64,000 nucleotides of DNA, from the NCBI GenBank assembly GCA_027531565.1, contig JAPZSB010000007.1, positions 868,001 through 932,000 on the forward strand, read 5' to 3'. The position numbers were made by a program, and so were the translations under genes. The notes beneath the pieces are model-generated. The model worked only from the letters and a program-made list of their open reading frames with translations. It had not been told where the DNA came from and did not search any database. Source of the DNA: Beijerinckiaceae bacterium. Lineage in GTDB: Bacteria; Pseudomonadota; Alphaproteobacteria; Rhizobiales; Beijerinckiaceae. Numbering within the stretch: position 1 is the first letter of the stretch; each line of letters begins with the position of its first letter. Positions 55,815 through 64,000 of the stretch are shown piece after piece.

Positions 55815-57246
55815 GGCCATGCCGCCCCGGATGGGCGCGCTGGCGAAGCTTCCCGTCTTCTTCGATCTCGCCGGCAAGCGGGTCGTGCTGGCCGGGAACA
55901 GTGCCGGCGCGGCCTGGAAGGCCGAGCTTCTCGCCGCGGCGGGGGCCGATGTCGCGATCTATGCGTCCGAACCCAGCGAGGAGATGCTCGCCATCGTGGC
56001 GCGGGGCGCCGAGGCGGGCAGCCTGACCTTGCTGGAGCGGCCCTGGTCGATCGACATCTTTGCCCATGCGGCTTTGGCCGTCGGTGATTTCGAGGACGCG
56101 GCCGAAGCCAAGGCCTTCCGCTGTGCCGCCCGTGCGGCGGGCGTGATCGTCAATACGGTCGACAAGCCCGAGACCTGCGATTTCCTGTTCGGCTCGATCG
56201 TCAACCGGTCGCCCGTGGTGATCGGGATCTCGACCGACGGCGCAGCGCCGATCCTCGGCCAGGGCATCCGCCGCCGGATCGAGATGCTGCTGCCGCCAAG
56301 CCTTGCCGAGTGGGCGGGGCGCGCGCAGGGCATCCGTCAGCGGGTGATGGACAGGCTGAAGCCGGGTCCGGAACGTCGCCGCTTCTGGGAAGCTTTCACC
56401 GACCTCGCCTTCCGGGACAGGGCGCAGCCCGATGCTGCGACACTCGACCGCATGATCGGCGAGAGCCGGCTTGCCGGGGGCGTCAGTGGCGGCCGCGTGA
56501 CGCTGGTCGGCGCCGGACCCGGCGATGCCGAGCTGCTGACGATCAAGGCCGTGCGCGCGCTGCAATCCGCCGATGTGATCCTGTTCGACGATCTCGTCTC
56601 GGATGCGGTGCTGGAACTGGCGCGGCGCGAGGCCAAGCGGATGATGGTCGGCAAGCGCGGTGCGCGCGAAAGCTGCGCGCAGGGCGATATCAACACGCTG
56701 ATGATGGGGCTGGCGCGGCAGGGCAAGCATGTCGTCCGGCTGAAGTCCGGCGATCCGATGGTGTTCGGCCGGGCCGGCGAGGAGATCGAGGCCCTCGAGC
56801 AGGCAGGGATCCCGGTCAGTGTCGTGCCGGGAATCACCTCGGCCCAGGCCCTGGCGATGAGCCTGAACCGCTCGCTCACGCATCGCGATCATGCCCAGAG
56901 CCTGATGCTGGTGACCGGGCATTCTCGCCACGGCGAATTGCCGGACACGATCGACTGGGCGCAGGCCGCCAGCGGGCGCGCCACCCTCGTCATCTATATG
57001 GGGGCGCGGCAGGCCGGCGCCATCGTCGCGGCCTTGCGGCAGCACGGCATGGCCGGATCGATGCCGGCCATCGCGATGGCCTCGCTGTCGCGGCCAGGCG
57101 AGGCCCGATGGGAAGGCAGCCTCGAGGCGCTGCCGAAGGGCGTCACCACGCTGCCGGCCGGCGCACCGATCCTGATCGGAATCGGGCCGGTCTTCGCCAC
57201 CCGAAGGGCCGTGACAGCTGTCGACGGGTTGCGCAAGGCCGTTTGA
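55786..57246 (+). CDS. cysG: Siroheme synthase (multifunctional)
   Basis: 486 residues. The N-terminal half (about 20-215) is the precorrin-2 dehydrogenase/ferrochelatase part (LPVFFDLAGKRVVLAGNSAGAAWK written across two segments; NTVDKPETCDF). The C-terminal half (about 235-480) is uroporphyrinogen III methyltransferase with VTLVGAGPGDAELLT, RLKSGDPMVFGRAGEE and VVPGITSA. It provides siroheme for NirB, which explains its place at the end of the operon. ATG 55786 has GGAGGA eight bases ahead; ATG 55819 is the alternative. Confidence 0.94.
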   Translation: MTIASRKPAEAMPPRMGALAKLPVFFDLAGKRVVLAGNSAGAAWKAELLAAAGADVAIYASEPSEEMLAIVARGAEAGSLTLLERPWSIDIFAHAALAVGDFEDAAEAKAFRCAARAAGVIVNTVDKPETCDFLFGSIVNRSPVVIGISTDGAAPILGQGIRRRIEMLLPPSLAEWAGRAQGIRQRVMDRLKPGPERRRFWEAFTDLAFRDRAQPDAATLDRMIGESRLAGGVSGGRVTLVGAGPGDAELLTIKAVRALQSADVILFDDLVSDAVLELARREAKRMMVGKRGARESCAQGDINTLMMGLARQGKHVVRLKSGDPMVFGRAGEEIEALEQAGIPVSVVPGITSAQALAMSLNRSLTHRDHAQSLMLVTGHSRHGELPDTIDWAQAASGRATLVIYMGARQAGAIVAALRQHGMAGSMPAIAMASLSRPGEARWEGSLEALPKGVTTLPAGAPILIGIGPVFATRRAVTAVDGLRKAV

Positions 57247-57299
57247 GTTCCGGGAAGCCTTGTGCGATCACAGGGCATTCCCTCAGGAGACTCTCTTTG

Positions 57300-57953
57300 A
57301 TGTTCACGCTCTATGGTGTCTATCGCTCGCGCGCGTCGCGGATCGTCTGGCTCGCGCTGGAACTCGGGCTGCCGTTCAGGCAGGTGCCGGTGATCCAGGC
57401 CAACCGCTTCAAGGGCGAGATTCCGCCCGGCACGGTGCATACCCGTTCACCGGAATTCCTGAAGGTCAATCCGAACGGGCATATCCCCTCGATCGAGGAT
57501 GATGGCCTCGTCCTGCACGAATCCCTCGCCATCACGCTCTATCTCGCCCGCAAGCATGGCGGCCCGCTGGCGCCGGCCCATGTGGCCGAGGAAGGCCAGG
57601 CGACGATGTGGACGCTCTGGGCCGCAACCGAGGTCGAGCCGCATTCCATCCAGGTGCTCTACAACATGGCGGCAAAGCCGCCTGAAGAGCGGGATGCCAA
57701 GGCCGCCGCCGCGGCGGTGGAGGCGCTGGCCGCCCCGTTCCGCGTGCTGGACGAGCATCTCTCCCGCCAGCCTTTCATCCTCGGCGACCGATTCACCGTG
57801 GCGGATATCAATGTTGCGGAAGTGCTACGCTATGCCCTGCCGGCCAAGAGCCTCTGGGAAGCCGCGCCTGCGGTCAGCGCCTGGCTTCGCACCTGCCATG
57901 CCCGGCCGGCCTATCAGGAGATGATGGCGCGCCGGGATGCGGAACCGGCCTGA
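57300..57953 (+). CDS. Glutathione S-transferase family protein
   Basis: 217 residues: thioredoxin-fold N-terminal domain (MFTLYGVYRSRASRIVWLALEL, with Ser or Arg rather than Cys at the active start) and helical C-terminal domain (FTVADINVAEVLRYA). NPNGHIPSIEDDG and LHESLAITLYLAR form the glutathione-binding site. Substrate unknown. It follows cysG by 53 bases with AGGAG ten bases upstream of the ATG; it could be co-transcribed but has no clear link to nitrate use. Confidence 0.88.
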   Translation: MFTLYGVYRSRASRIVWLALELGLPFRQVPVIQANRFKGEIPPGTVHTRSPEFLKVNPNGHIPSIEDDGLVLHESLAITLYLARKHGGPLAPAHVAEEGQATMWTLWAATEVEPHSIQVLYNMAAKPPEERDAKAAAAAVEALAAPFRVLDEHLSRQPFILGDRFTVADINVAEVLRYALPAKSLWEAAPAVSAWLRTCHARPAYQEMMARRDAEPA

Positions 57954-57965
57954 GGCCGGTCGCAC

Positions 57966-58874
57966 TTACGGAATGAAGGCCTCGATTTCCGCCGCACGCG
58001 GCATCGAGGCCCCGGCGCCGTCCCGCGTGACACTGAGGGCTGCCGCCCGGTTGGCGCGGGTCAGCGCGGCGGCAAGGTCGCGCCCCTGCGCCAGCGACGC
58101 GGCGAGCACGCCGACGAAGCAATCGCCGGCGCCGGTTGTGTCGCGGGCGATCACGCGATGTCCCGGCACCGCACGGATGGAACCGCCTTCGCGGACGAGG
58201 GCGCCGTCCGGGCCGCGCGTCAGGATCAGGACCGGGATATCCGGCAGGGCCACAGCAAGGGCGGCTTCAAGAGCCGGACCTTCCGGTACATCGTCCGCGC
58301 CGGTGAGCTGGGCGAATTCGGTTTCGTTGAGGACGAGGAGGTCGGTCAGGCCGATCAGCGCGGGATCATGCGCGCGCATCGGTGCCGGATTGAGCAACGT
58401 GCGGGCACCGGCCCGGCGCGCCCGGCGAAAACCTTCGAGCAGGAAGCTGTCCGGCACTTCGAACGGCGCCACGACAAGATCGCCGGGTCGGAAATCCAGC
58501 ATTTCGGCATCACCGGCCGCGAGCGCGGCATTGGCACCGGGGACGACGATGATGCTGTTCTGGCCGGTCGCATCGACGGCGATCACCGCCAGTCCGGTCG
58601 GCTGGTCGGGGCGGAGGGCGAGAGTGGAAAGATCAATGCCCTCGCCGGACAGGAATTCCCGCATGGCCTCGCCGAAACCGTCCGCCCCGATCGCCCCCGC
58701 AAGCTGCGTCACCGCACCGGCGCGGGAAGAGGCCACTGCCTGGTTCGCACCTTTCCCGCCGGGGAACTCCGCCAGCGCCGTCGCGGACAGCGTCTCCCCC
58801 GGCCGGGCATGATGCGGTACCGACAGGACAAGGTCACGGTTGACGCTGCCGAGGACGACCACGCGGCCCGCCAT
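57966..58874 (-). CDS. rbsK: Ribokinase (PfkB family)
   Basis: 302-residue sugar kinase. VLGSVNRDLVLSV, the first PfkB signature GGKGANQAVASSRAG near residue 40 and the second DTTGAGDCFVGVLAA near 245 with catalytic Asp are present. The pattern is closest to ribokinase. The gene starts 12 bases after the infA stop and may be on the infA transcript. No ribose transporter is nearby, so ribose as substrate is by family only. Confidence 0.88.
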   Translation of the reverse strand: MAGRVVVLGSVNRDLVLSVPHHARPGETLSATALAEFPGGKGANQAVASSRAGAVTQLAGAIGADGFGEAMREFLSGEGIDLSTLALRPDQPTGLAVIAVDATGQNSIIVVPGANAALAAGDAEMLDFRPGDLVVAPFEVPDSFLLEGFRRARRAGARTLLNPAPMRAHDPALIGLTDLLVLNETEFAQLTGADDVPEGPALEAALAVALPDIPVLILTRGPDGALVREGGSIRAVPGHRVIARDTTGAGDCFVGVLAASLAQGRDLAAALTRANRAAALSVTRDGAGASMPRAAEIEAFIP

Positions 58875-58886
58875 GGCCGGACCCGA

Positions 58887-59174
58887 TCAGCGACGCTTCG
58901 GCGGCTGGCCCTTCTGCGGCGGGCGGGCACCGCCCGGCGTGAAGCCCGAGCGCTCGTCCTTGTGGCGGAAGACGAGCCGGCCCTTTTCCAGATCGTAGGG
59001 TGACATCTCGACCGTGACGCGGTCTCCGGCGAGGGTCTTGATGCGGTTCTTCTTCATCTTGCCGGCCGTGTAGGCGATGATCTCGTGTCCGCTATCGAGC
59101 TGGACCCGGAAACGCGCATCGGGCAACAATTCCAGCACCAAGCCTTCGAACTGGATCACTTCTTCCTTCGCCAT
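58887..59174 (-). CDS. infA: Translation initiation factor IF-1 with C-terminal tail
   Basis: 95 residues. The first 72 follow the IF-1 OB fold ([56 protein letters not shown], given as separate landmarks). It adds a basic, Gly/Pro-rich tail of about 23 residues ending [11 protein letters not shown] that the canonical 72-residue protein lacks. Placed between cspA and rbsK on the same strand. Confidence 0.93.
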   Translation of the reverse strand: MAKEEVIQFEGLVLELLPDARFRVQLDSGHEIIAYTAGKMKKNRIKTLAGDRVTVEMSPYDLEKGRLVFRHKDERSGFTPGGARPPQKGQPPKRR

Positions 59175-59208
59175 CCGGCAAACCTTCCTCTGTGGCGCGT
59201 ATCCACGC

Positions 59209-59248
59209 GCGAAAACAGGACAAAGCCGCTCCGAAACCCGGAACGGCT
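59209..59248 (-). terminator. Intrinsic terminator after cspA
   Basis: AGCCGCTCCG (59224-59233) and CGGAACGGCT (59239-59248) pair at nine of ten positions around a short loop. On the minus strand the stem is followed by TTGTCCTGTTTTC. It separates the cold-shock gene from infA. Confidence 0.72.
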
Positions 59249-59293
59249 CCGCCCTACCCGATCACGACCCGCAAACCGGGCCGTGGACTTCCG

Positions 59294-59503
59294 TCAGATC
59301 GCCTGCAGGTTCACCGCGGCCATCTTGCCCGTACGGCGATCGGCCTGCAGCTCGTAGGAGACTTTCTGTCCATCGCGCAGGCCCTGGAGGCCCGAGCGCT
59401 GCACGGCGCTGATATGCACGAACACATCCTTGCCGCCATCATCCGGCTGAATGAATCCGTAGCCCTTCTGTTCGTTGAACCACTTCACGGTTCCGGTGCT
59501 CAT
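59294..59503 (-). CDS. cspA: Cold-shock protein, CspA family
   Basis: 69 residues with both RNA-binding motifs: [16 protein letters not shown] and [11 protein letters not shown]. Acts as an RNA chaperone. About 230 bases without a gene lie upstream (59504-59737), room for the long leader typical of this family; AT content is higher there (59600-59700) but I could not define a promoter or a cold-box. Confidence 0.95.
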   Translation of the reverse strand: MSTGTVKWFNEQKGYGFIQPDDGGKDVFVHISAVQRSGLQGLRDGQKVSYELQADRRTGKMAAVNLQAI

Positions 59504-59737
59504 GGGTCTATCCTTTGGACTATCAGGTCTCAACAGGTTGCCGATCACTCGGCAATCGTTACACGTTTGGAGTTTGGAAGTTCCGCGCCCCGATGGTCGA
59601 TCTTTGGAGAAGCAGTCTGAACGTGCGCCTGGTAGTCCCAAAGCGGCCCAGTCGTCCGGCCAAATCGATAGACTGATTTATAGCGCGGAAACGGGCATTC
59701 CACAAGTTCCGGCCCCTGTGGCGCCGGCCCCGGCCAC

Positions 59738-60157
59738 TCACCCCGCCAGCAGGCCCGCGACCACGAAAAGATCCGCGGTCCGGCGGCTCAGGGCGATGGG
59801 GACATCGTACACGACAGCCAGGCGGAGAAGGGCCTTGATGTCCACGTCATGCGGCATGGGCGAGAGCGGATCGATGAAGAAGACCACGGCGTCTATGCGG
59901 CCCTCGACGATCAGGGCCCCGATCTGCTGGTCGCCACCGAGCGGCCCGGAAGCGAGGCCGGTGATCGCCAGCCCGGGACACCGCTTCTGCAGCACAGCGC
60001 CGGTCGTGCCGGTGCAGAACAGGCGATGCGCTTCCAGCGCGGCAACATTGGCCTCGGCCCAGTCCGCCAGGGCTTCCTTCATCCGGTCATGCGCCACGAG
60101 GGCGAGGGTCTTGCCGGTGGTCTCGTTGCCGCCTTTGTCCTTGCCGGTCGTGTCCAT
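59738..60157 (-). CDS. mgsA: Methylglyoxal synthase
   Basis: 139 residues. Converts dihydroxyacetone phosphate to methylglyoxal and phosphate. Family blocks LVAHDRMKEAL, FCTGTTGAVLQ, ASGPLGGDQQIGALI and the catalytic segment FFIDPLSPMPHDVDIKALLR are complete. It starts three bases after the otnC stop, so it is in the otnK-otnC operon, whose product is its substrate. Confidence 0.96.
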   Translation of the reverse strand: MDTTGKDKGGNETTGKTLALVAHDRMKEALADWAEANVAALEAHRLFCTGTTGAVLQKRCPGLAITGLASGPLGGDQQIGALIVEGRIDAVVFFIDPLSPMPHDVDIKALLRLAVVYDVPIALSRRTADLFVVAGLLAG

Positions 60158-60160
60158 GCC

Positions 60161-60802
60161 TCACCATTCCAGCCGGAAGGTTGCGACGAGATCGGCAATC
60201 TCGGCCTCCGACAGCAGCCGGAGCGGGTGGATGCCGGGCATCAGGTAGAGGCGGGCCGTTTCCTCGAATTCCTCGGCAGCGGATATGGCCTCGGCGAGAC
60301 TGCGCCCGGCCGTGACCGGCCCGTGGCTGGCCAGCAGGACGGCGCGGAAGCGGCCGCCGAGGCCGCGGATCATCTCGCCGATCCGGTCGGAGCCCGGCCG
60401 CGCATAGGGCAGGACCGCGACCCGGCCGACGCGCATGATGAAATAGGGCGAGAAGGGCGGGATCGGATCCCGGTCCGGAAGGTCAGCCCTGAAGGACAGG
60501 GCGGCGGCGTGGCTGGAGTGAAGATGGACCACGGCGCCGCATTCCGGCCGCGTCTCGTAGAAGGCGCGATGGAGGGAAACCTCCTTGGTCGGCGGATCGC
60601 CGGAAACCGGCATGAAGCCTGGATCGAGCTTGCTCAACCGGACGGGATCGAGCCGGCCCAGGGCCGAGTTGGTGGGCGTGACAAGATAGCCGTCGGGGAT
60701 GCGGATCGAGAGATTGCCGGCACTGCCGATCGCCATGCCCATGGCGGCAAAATGTCGCCCGGCCTCGACCAAGGCCTGCCGGGCCTCGGCTTCCGGCATC
60801 AT
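60161..60802 (-). CDS. otnC: 3-oxo-tetronate 4-phosphate decarboxylase (class II aldolase fold)
   Basis: 213 residues of the aldolase II/adducin family. SAGNLSIRIPDGYLVTPTN near residue 28, the Glu/His site KEVSLHRAFYE near 72 and VVHLHSSHAAALS near 90 hold the metal ligands. With OtnK upstream the pair matches tetronate catabolism, giving dihydroxyacetone phosphate and carbon dioxide. Start overlaps the otnK stop (TGATG). The dehydrogenase that would precede OtnK is not in the window. Confidence 0.9.
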   Translation of the reverse strand: MMPEAEARQALVEAGRHFAAMGMAIGSAGNLSIRIPDGYLVTPTNSALGRLDPVRLSKLDPGFMPVSGDPPTKEVSLHRAFYETRPECGAVVHLHSSHAAALSFRADLPDRDPIPPFSPYFIMRVGRVAVLPYARPGSDRIGEMIRGLGGRFRAVLLASHGPVTAGRSLAEAISAAEEFEETARLYLMPGIHPLRLLSEAEIADLVATFRLEW

Positions 60803-62070
60803 CAGGCCTGCCCTCCGGCCATGCCGTCCATCACGGCCAATGCCTTGGCGAAGAAATCGGGCGCGCCGAAATTGCCGCTCTTCAGGGCCAGCGCAAGCGC
60901 CGGTTCGCCCTCATGGACAAGCGCCGGCACGCCGGGATCGATCTCGGGGCCGATCGCCAGAGCCTTCAGGGCGAGGCCCCCGACAATCGCGCTCGAGGTC
61001 TCGCCGCCGGCCGTGATCAGCCGCGTGTAGCCCGAGGCCACCAACGTCCGGGCGAGGCCGGCGAAGAAACCCTCGACGGCATGCGCGACCTTTTCGGTGC
61101 CGAACCGGGCCTGAAGGGCGGAGACCTCCTCCGGTGCGGCGCTGGAATAGACCAACGGCAATGGCGCCTTCCCGGCCTCGCCACCGAGCCAGCCCATCAC
61201 CTCGGCCGGCGTGAAGCGGGATTCGACGATGGCGGCGGCATCCAGCGTCAGGGCGGGCGCTTCCGCCCGATGGCGGGCAACCTGCGCCAGCGTGGCCCGG
61301 GAGCAGGAGCCGGACAGGGCGATGGCCCTGCCGGAAGGCGCGCGTGGCGGCAGCGCTGCAGCCGAGGGGCTGCGGCCGAAATTCGCAGGGAGACCGAGCG
61401 CGATCCCGGAACCGCCGGTCACGAGGGCCATGCCCTTCGCCGCCTCACCGAGCCGCAGGAGATCGTCGTCGGTGATGGCATCGCAGACAACCAGCCGCTC
61501 CTTGCGGCGGGCGGCTTCGTCCAAAGCTGCCCGGATGGCGTCCGGCCCCTTGCGGATGGTGTCCAGCGTGATCAGGCCGATGCGGTTCTGCGACTGGTAG
61601 GAGAGCCAGCGTTGCAGGTTCGCATCGGTCATCGGGGTCAGTGGATGCTTCTCCATGCCGCTCTCGTTGAGCAGCCTGTCTCCGACGAAAAGGTGCCCGC
61701 GATAGATCGTGCGGAGATTGGTCGGGAAGGCCGGACAGACGATGGCGACCGGGGCGGAGAGCGCCTCGATCATGGCATCGGCAACCGGGCCGATATTGCC
61801 CTCGCGCGTCGAATCGAAGGTTGAACAGTATTTGAAGAGGATCTGCTTCGCCCCGGCCGCCCGGAGGGCCCCGAGGGCGGCGAGGCTCTGCTCCACGGCC
61901 TCCGGAGCCGGAATCGACCGTGATTTCAGCGCGATGACGCCAGCCTCGCATTCGGGCAGGACGGCTTCGGGCACCCCGACGAACAGGGTGGTCCGCATGC
62001 CGCCCCGGGCGAGCGTATTGGCGAGATCGCTCGCGCCGGTGAAATCATCTGCAACCGAACCGAGCAGCAT
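60802..62070 (-). CDS. otnK: 3-oxo-tetronate kinase (four-carbon acid sugar kinase family)
   Basis: 422 residues. GSVADDFTGASDLANTLAR at the N-terminus is the substrate domain signature of the former DUF1537 family, FKYCSTFDSTREGNIG near residue 78 and the C-terminal nucleotide domain with LITAGGETSSAIVGGLAL near 360 follow. Phosphorylates 3-oxo-tetronate; the specificity call rests on pairing with OtnC. Confidence 0.91.
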   Translation of the reverse strand: MLLGSVADDFTGASDLANTLARGGMRTTLFVGVPEAVLPECEAGVIALKSRSIPAPEAVEQSLAALGALRAAGAKQILFKYCSTFDSTREGNIGPVADAMIEALSAPVAIVCPAFPTNLRTIYRGHLFVGDRLLNESGMEKHPLTPMTDANLQRWLSYQSQNRIGLITLDTIRKGPDAIRAALDEAARRKERLVVCDAITDDDLLRLGEAAKGMALVTGGSGIALGLPANFGRSPSAAALPPRAPSGRAIALSGSCSRATLAQVARHRAEAPALTLDAAAIVESRFTPAEVMGWLGGEAGKAPLPLVYSSAAPEEVSALQARFGTEKVAHAVEGFFAGLARTLVASGYTRLITAGGETSSAIVGGLALKALAIGPEIDPGVPALVHEGEPALALALKSGNFGAPDFFAKALAVMDGMAGGQA

Positions 62071-62085
62071 GAAGCGGGATCCCCA

Positions 62086-63252
62086 TCAGGCCGCGGTGCG
62101 GGCCCGGGCGAGTTCCGCCCAGTACTGGATGCCGACCGGGATCACCTCGTCGTTGAAGTCGTAGGCGGGGTGATGCAGCCCGGCCGTATCGCCGTTGCCG
62201 ATGAAGATGAAGGCGCCCGGCCGTTCCAGCAGCATGTAGGAGAAATCCTCGCCGCCCATGGTCGGGACGGCATCATCGTCGACCTGCGCAGCGCCGGCAA
62301 TCTTCCGGGCGATATCCGAGGCGAAACGGGTCTCGCGCGGGTGGTTGACGGTGGCCGGATAGCCGCGACGGTAATCGAGGGTGACCTCGGCGCCGAGCAT
62401 CCGGGCCGTACCCTCGACGATGGCCTTGAAGCGCTCTTCGGCCAGGTCCCGGACATCGTTGTCCAGCGTGCGCACCGTGCCGCGCAGCACCGCCCGCTGC
62501 GGAATGACATTCTGCGCCTCTCCGGCCTGGAAGACGGTGTTGGAGACAACAATCGACTTCAGAGGGTCGATGGTGCGCGAGGCGATCGATTGCAGCGCCG
62601 TGACGATATGCGCGCCGACCAGCACGGGGTCGATCCCCTCATGCGGCTTGGCGGCATGGGCGCCGCGCCCCTCGATGGTGATCGTGTAATAGGCCGTGGC
62701 GGCCATGAGCGGACCCGGCCGGAGCGAGAAATGCCCGGGCGGCAGGCCCGGCATGTTGTGCATGCCGTAGACCTCGTCGATCTTCCAGCGCGTCATCAGG
62801 CCGTCATCGACCATGGCCTTGCCGCCGGCGCCGCCCTCTTCGGCCGGCTGGAAGATCAGGACGACCGTTCCCTCGAAATCCCGGGCCGATGCCAGATGCT
62901 TGGCCGCGCCAAGCAGCATCGAGGTATGGCCGTCATGGCCGCAGGCATGCATCTTGCCCGGAATGGTCGAGCGATGCGGCAGGTTGGTTTCCTCGGAGAT
63001 CGGGAGGGCATCCATGTCGGCGCGCAATCCGACCACCCGGCCGCCCTGGCCCTTCCGGCCATGGATCACGCCGACGACCCCGGTCCTGCCGATCCCTTCG
63101 ACCACCTCGTCGCAGCCGAATTCGCGCAGCTTCTGCGCCACGATTCCCGCGGTCCGGTGCACGTCATAGAGCGTTTCCGGATGGGCATGGAAATCGCGTC
63201 GCCAGGCAGTGACTTCATCCTTGAGGGCAAGGATCCGGGGGTCGATCGTCAT
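62086..63252 (-). CDS. M20-family amidohydrolase (hippurate hydrolase/aminoacylase type)
   Basis: 388-residue metallopeptidase. Metal ligands lie in ADMDALPI near residue 78, MHACGHDGHTSMLLGAA near 100 and FQPAEEGGAGG near 135, and the distal His in GGEDFSYML near 330. Members remove acyl groups from amino acids or hydrolyse hippurate; substrate unknown. It ends 15 bases before otnK and is probably co-transcribed with it. Confidence 0.9.
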   Translation of the reverse strand: MTIDPRILALKDEVTAWRRDFHAHPETLYDVHRTAGIVAQKLREFGCDEVVEGIGRTGVVGVIHGRKGQGGRVVGLRADMDALPISEETNLPHRSTIPGKMHACGHDGHTSMLLGAAKHLASARDFEGTVVLIFQPAEEGGAGGKAMVDDGLMTRWKIDEVYGMHNMPGLPPGHFSLRPGPLMAATAYYTITIEGRGAHAAKPHEGIDPVLVGAHIVTALQSIASRTIDPLKSIVVSNTVFQAGEAQNVIPQRAVLRGTVRTLDNDVRDLAEERFKAIVEGTARMLGAEVTLDYRRGYPATVNHPRETRFASDIARKIAGAAQVDDDAVPTMGGEDFSYMLLERPGAFIFIGNGDTAGLHHPAYDFNDEVIPVGIQYWAELARARTAA

Positions 63253-63343
63253 GGTCAGGGTCCAATCTCGGGAAAAGGCGGTGATCGCATCACCGTATCG
63301 CCGGCCATACTAGCGGATCGGGCGCCCTTGACCATGCCGCTCT

Positions 63344-64000
63344 TCACGAAATCGGTTCAGCCGGATGCATAGGATCATGCCTGTCGCGCATGACGGTTTC
63401 GCGTCGATTGCGGGCATTCTCGATCGCGGCACGGGGGCGGACGGTGCGATACCGGCCACGTTCGACCGACATCAGCACGATGGCGAAGACGGTCATGCCA
63501 TTGAGCCACCACGTCTGGGTGGCGCCCCGCTCGAGGAAGGTGAAGGTGAAGGCCGAGGCGAGGCCCGCCAGCGCGAACGGCGCGACTTCCAGCCCGAACC
63601 GTCCGGCCGCGCGGAAGGCCAGGAACACCAGAAACGCCGTGGCCAGCGCGCCGAGCAGGCCAAGATCGAACCAGAGGTCGGAAATGAGCGTGCTCGGAAC
63701 CGCCGCCGGCACCTGCCCGTCAAGCCGGGCCCGGCCGATGGCCTCGATGCCGCGGCCTGTCAGCACGGCCACGGGATCCTGCTGGATCACGTCCCACCAG
63801 AGTGCCCCCGTCACCAGCGCCTGACCGGGCGCGATACCCGGGATCAGCGTGGCCAGCTTGGCCAGAAGCGGCAGGAGCGGCGCGAACCCGACCAGAAGGG
63901 CGAAGCAGGCGGCCATGATGCGGCCCGCGCGTTCCGGCACGGCCCAGGCGAGTGCGAAAACGAGGAATCCGATGCCGGTCGGGAGGATCGCCTCGCCGGT
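63344..64000 (-). CDS. Polytopic membrane protein, C-terminal part; O-antigen ligase-like
   Basis: The frame remains open to the window edge (first readable residues TGEAILPTGIGFLVFALAW), so the start is outside. At least four hydrophobic segments are visible, with an intervening soluble loop LTGRGIEAIGRARLDGQ and STLISDLWFDLGLLGALATAF. This loop-helix pattern resembles O-antigen ligase or polymerase families, but without the N-terminal half the call is weak. The C-terminal tail is Arg-rich. Different function is possible. Confidence 0.55.
   Translation of the reverse strand, partial: TGEAILPTGIGFLVFALAWAVPERAGRIMAACFALLVGFAPLLPLLAKLATLIPGIAPGQALVTGALWWDVIQQDPVAVLTGRGIEAIGRARLDGQVPAAVPSTLISDLWFDLGLLGALATAFLVFLAFRAAGRFGLEVAPFALAGLASAFTFTFLERGATQTWWLNGMTVFAIVLMSVERGRYRTVRPRAAIENARNRRETVMRDRHDPMHPAEPIS

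Noticed and set aside
53025-55877. A 950-codon open frame antisense to nasA
   Set aside because: Product has no recognisable motifs and is rich in Arg, Pro, Gly and His, typical of the shadow frame of a high-GC gene. nasA on the other strand is complete.

Overview
The window is a piece of a high-GC chromosome from an alphaproteobacterium, most likely Hyphomicrobiales (Rhizobiales). The main evidence is gene order: ahcY-divL-tsaE/amgK-murU-addB-addA-trxA facing folC-accD-trpA-trpB-trpF-lapA-ihfB-sppA, then M16-M16-DUF3035-lspA-ileS-ribF, and later hisS-hisZ-hisG. Supporting traits are an AccD without the zinc ribbon, a DivL-type kinase homologue, a short-type HisG working with HisZ, and a TsaE-AmgK fusion. 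I cannot name the genus. Nearly all of the window is coding, with many 1-4 bp start/stop overlaps, and no tRNA, rRNA, CRISPR array, insertion sequence or prophage was seen.

Layout. 1-13.2 kb (+): the end of ahcY, a DivL-like cell-cycle pseudokinase, TsaE fused to the MurNAc/GlcNAc kinase AmgK, MurU, the AddAB recombination nuclease and thioredoxin. 13.3-29.3 kb (-): folC, accD, trpABF, an ornithine-cyclodeaminase-like gene inside the trp cluster, lapA, ihfB, sppA, two M16 peptidase-family genes, a DUF3035 protein, lspA, ileS and ribF. An 81-bp tandem repeat sits between trpA and accD. 29.5-34.6 kb: a single-domain CheY-like regulator, a HAD phosphatase, a degenerate EAL protein, a Rid-family protein, an HMA metal-binding protein and a class III aminotransferase. 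34.7-38.8 kb (+): a small orphan, hisS, hisZ and hisG; hisS carries an internal low-GC patch. 39-43.7 kb: a BacA/SbmA-related ABC transporter, an Lrp regulator divergent from hppD, and maiA. 43.7-45 kb (-): an ECF sigma/RskA-type anti-sigma pair. 45.2-57.2 kb (+): a complete nitrate assimilation locus (nasT-nasS, nrtABC, nirB-nirD, nasA, cysG). 57.3-64 kb: a GST, ribokinase, infA, a cold-shock gene, mgsA-otnC-otnK, an M20 amidohydrolase and the end of a membrane protein.

How genes work together. The nitrate locus looks self-contained. NasS should sense nitrate and hold NasT. NasT should bind a leader hairpin and prevent termination ahead of nrtA. NrtABC imports nitrate, NasA reduces it to nitrite, NirBD reduces nitrite to ammonium, and CysG makes the siroheme that NirB needs. 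The leader has a sigma-54-type promoter, a hexaloop hairpin with A1 and G4, and a branched intrinsic terminator in the right order. AmgK and MurU form a peptidoglycan sugar salvage route. OtnK and OtnC yield dihydroxyacetone phosphate, which is the substrate of the adjacent methylglyoxal synthase.

Most notable observations: (1) about 340 bp inside hisS have GC3 near 50% against 80-90% on either side, in frame, indicating an intragenic recombination patch; (2) the NasT-type leader upstream of nrtA; (3) DivL with Phe at the phospho-acceptor position and degenerate ATP-binding motifs; (4) the otnK-otnC-mgsA operon; (5) the 81-bp tandem repeat upstream of accD. I did not find a clearly undescribed multi-gene system; the strongest novelty is in local structure of known genes.
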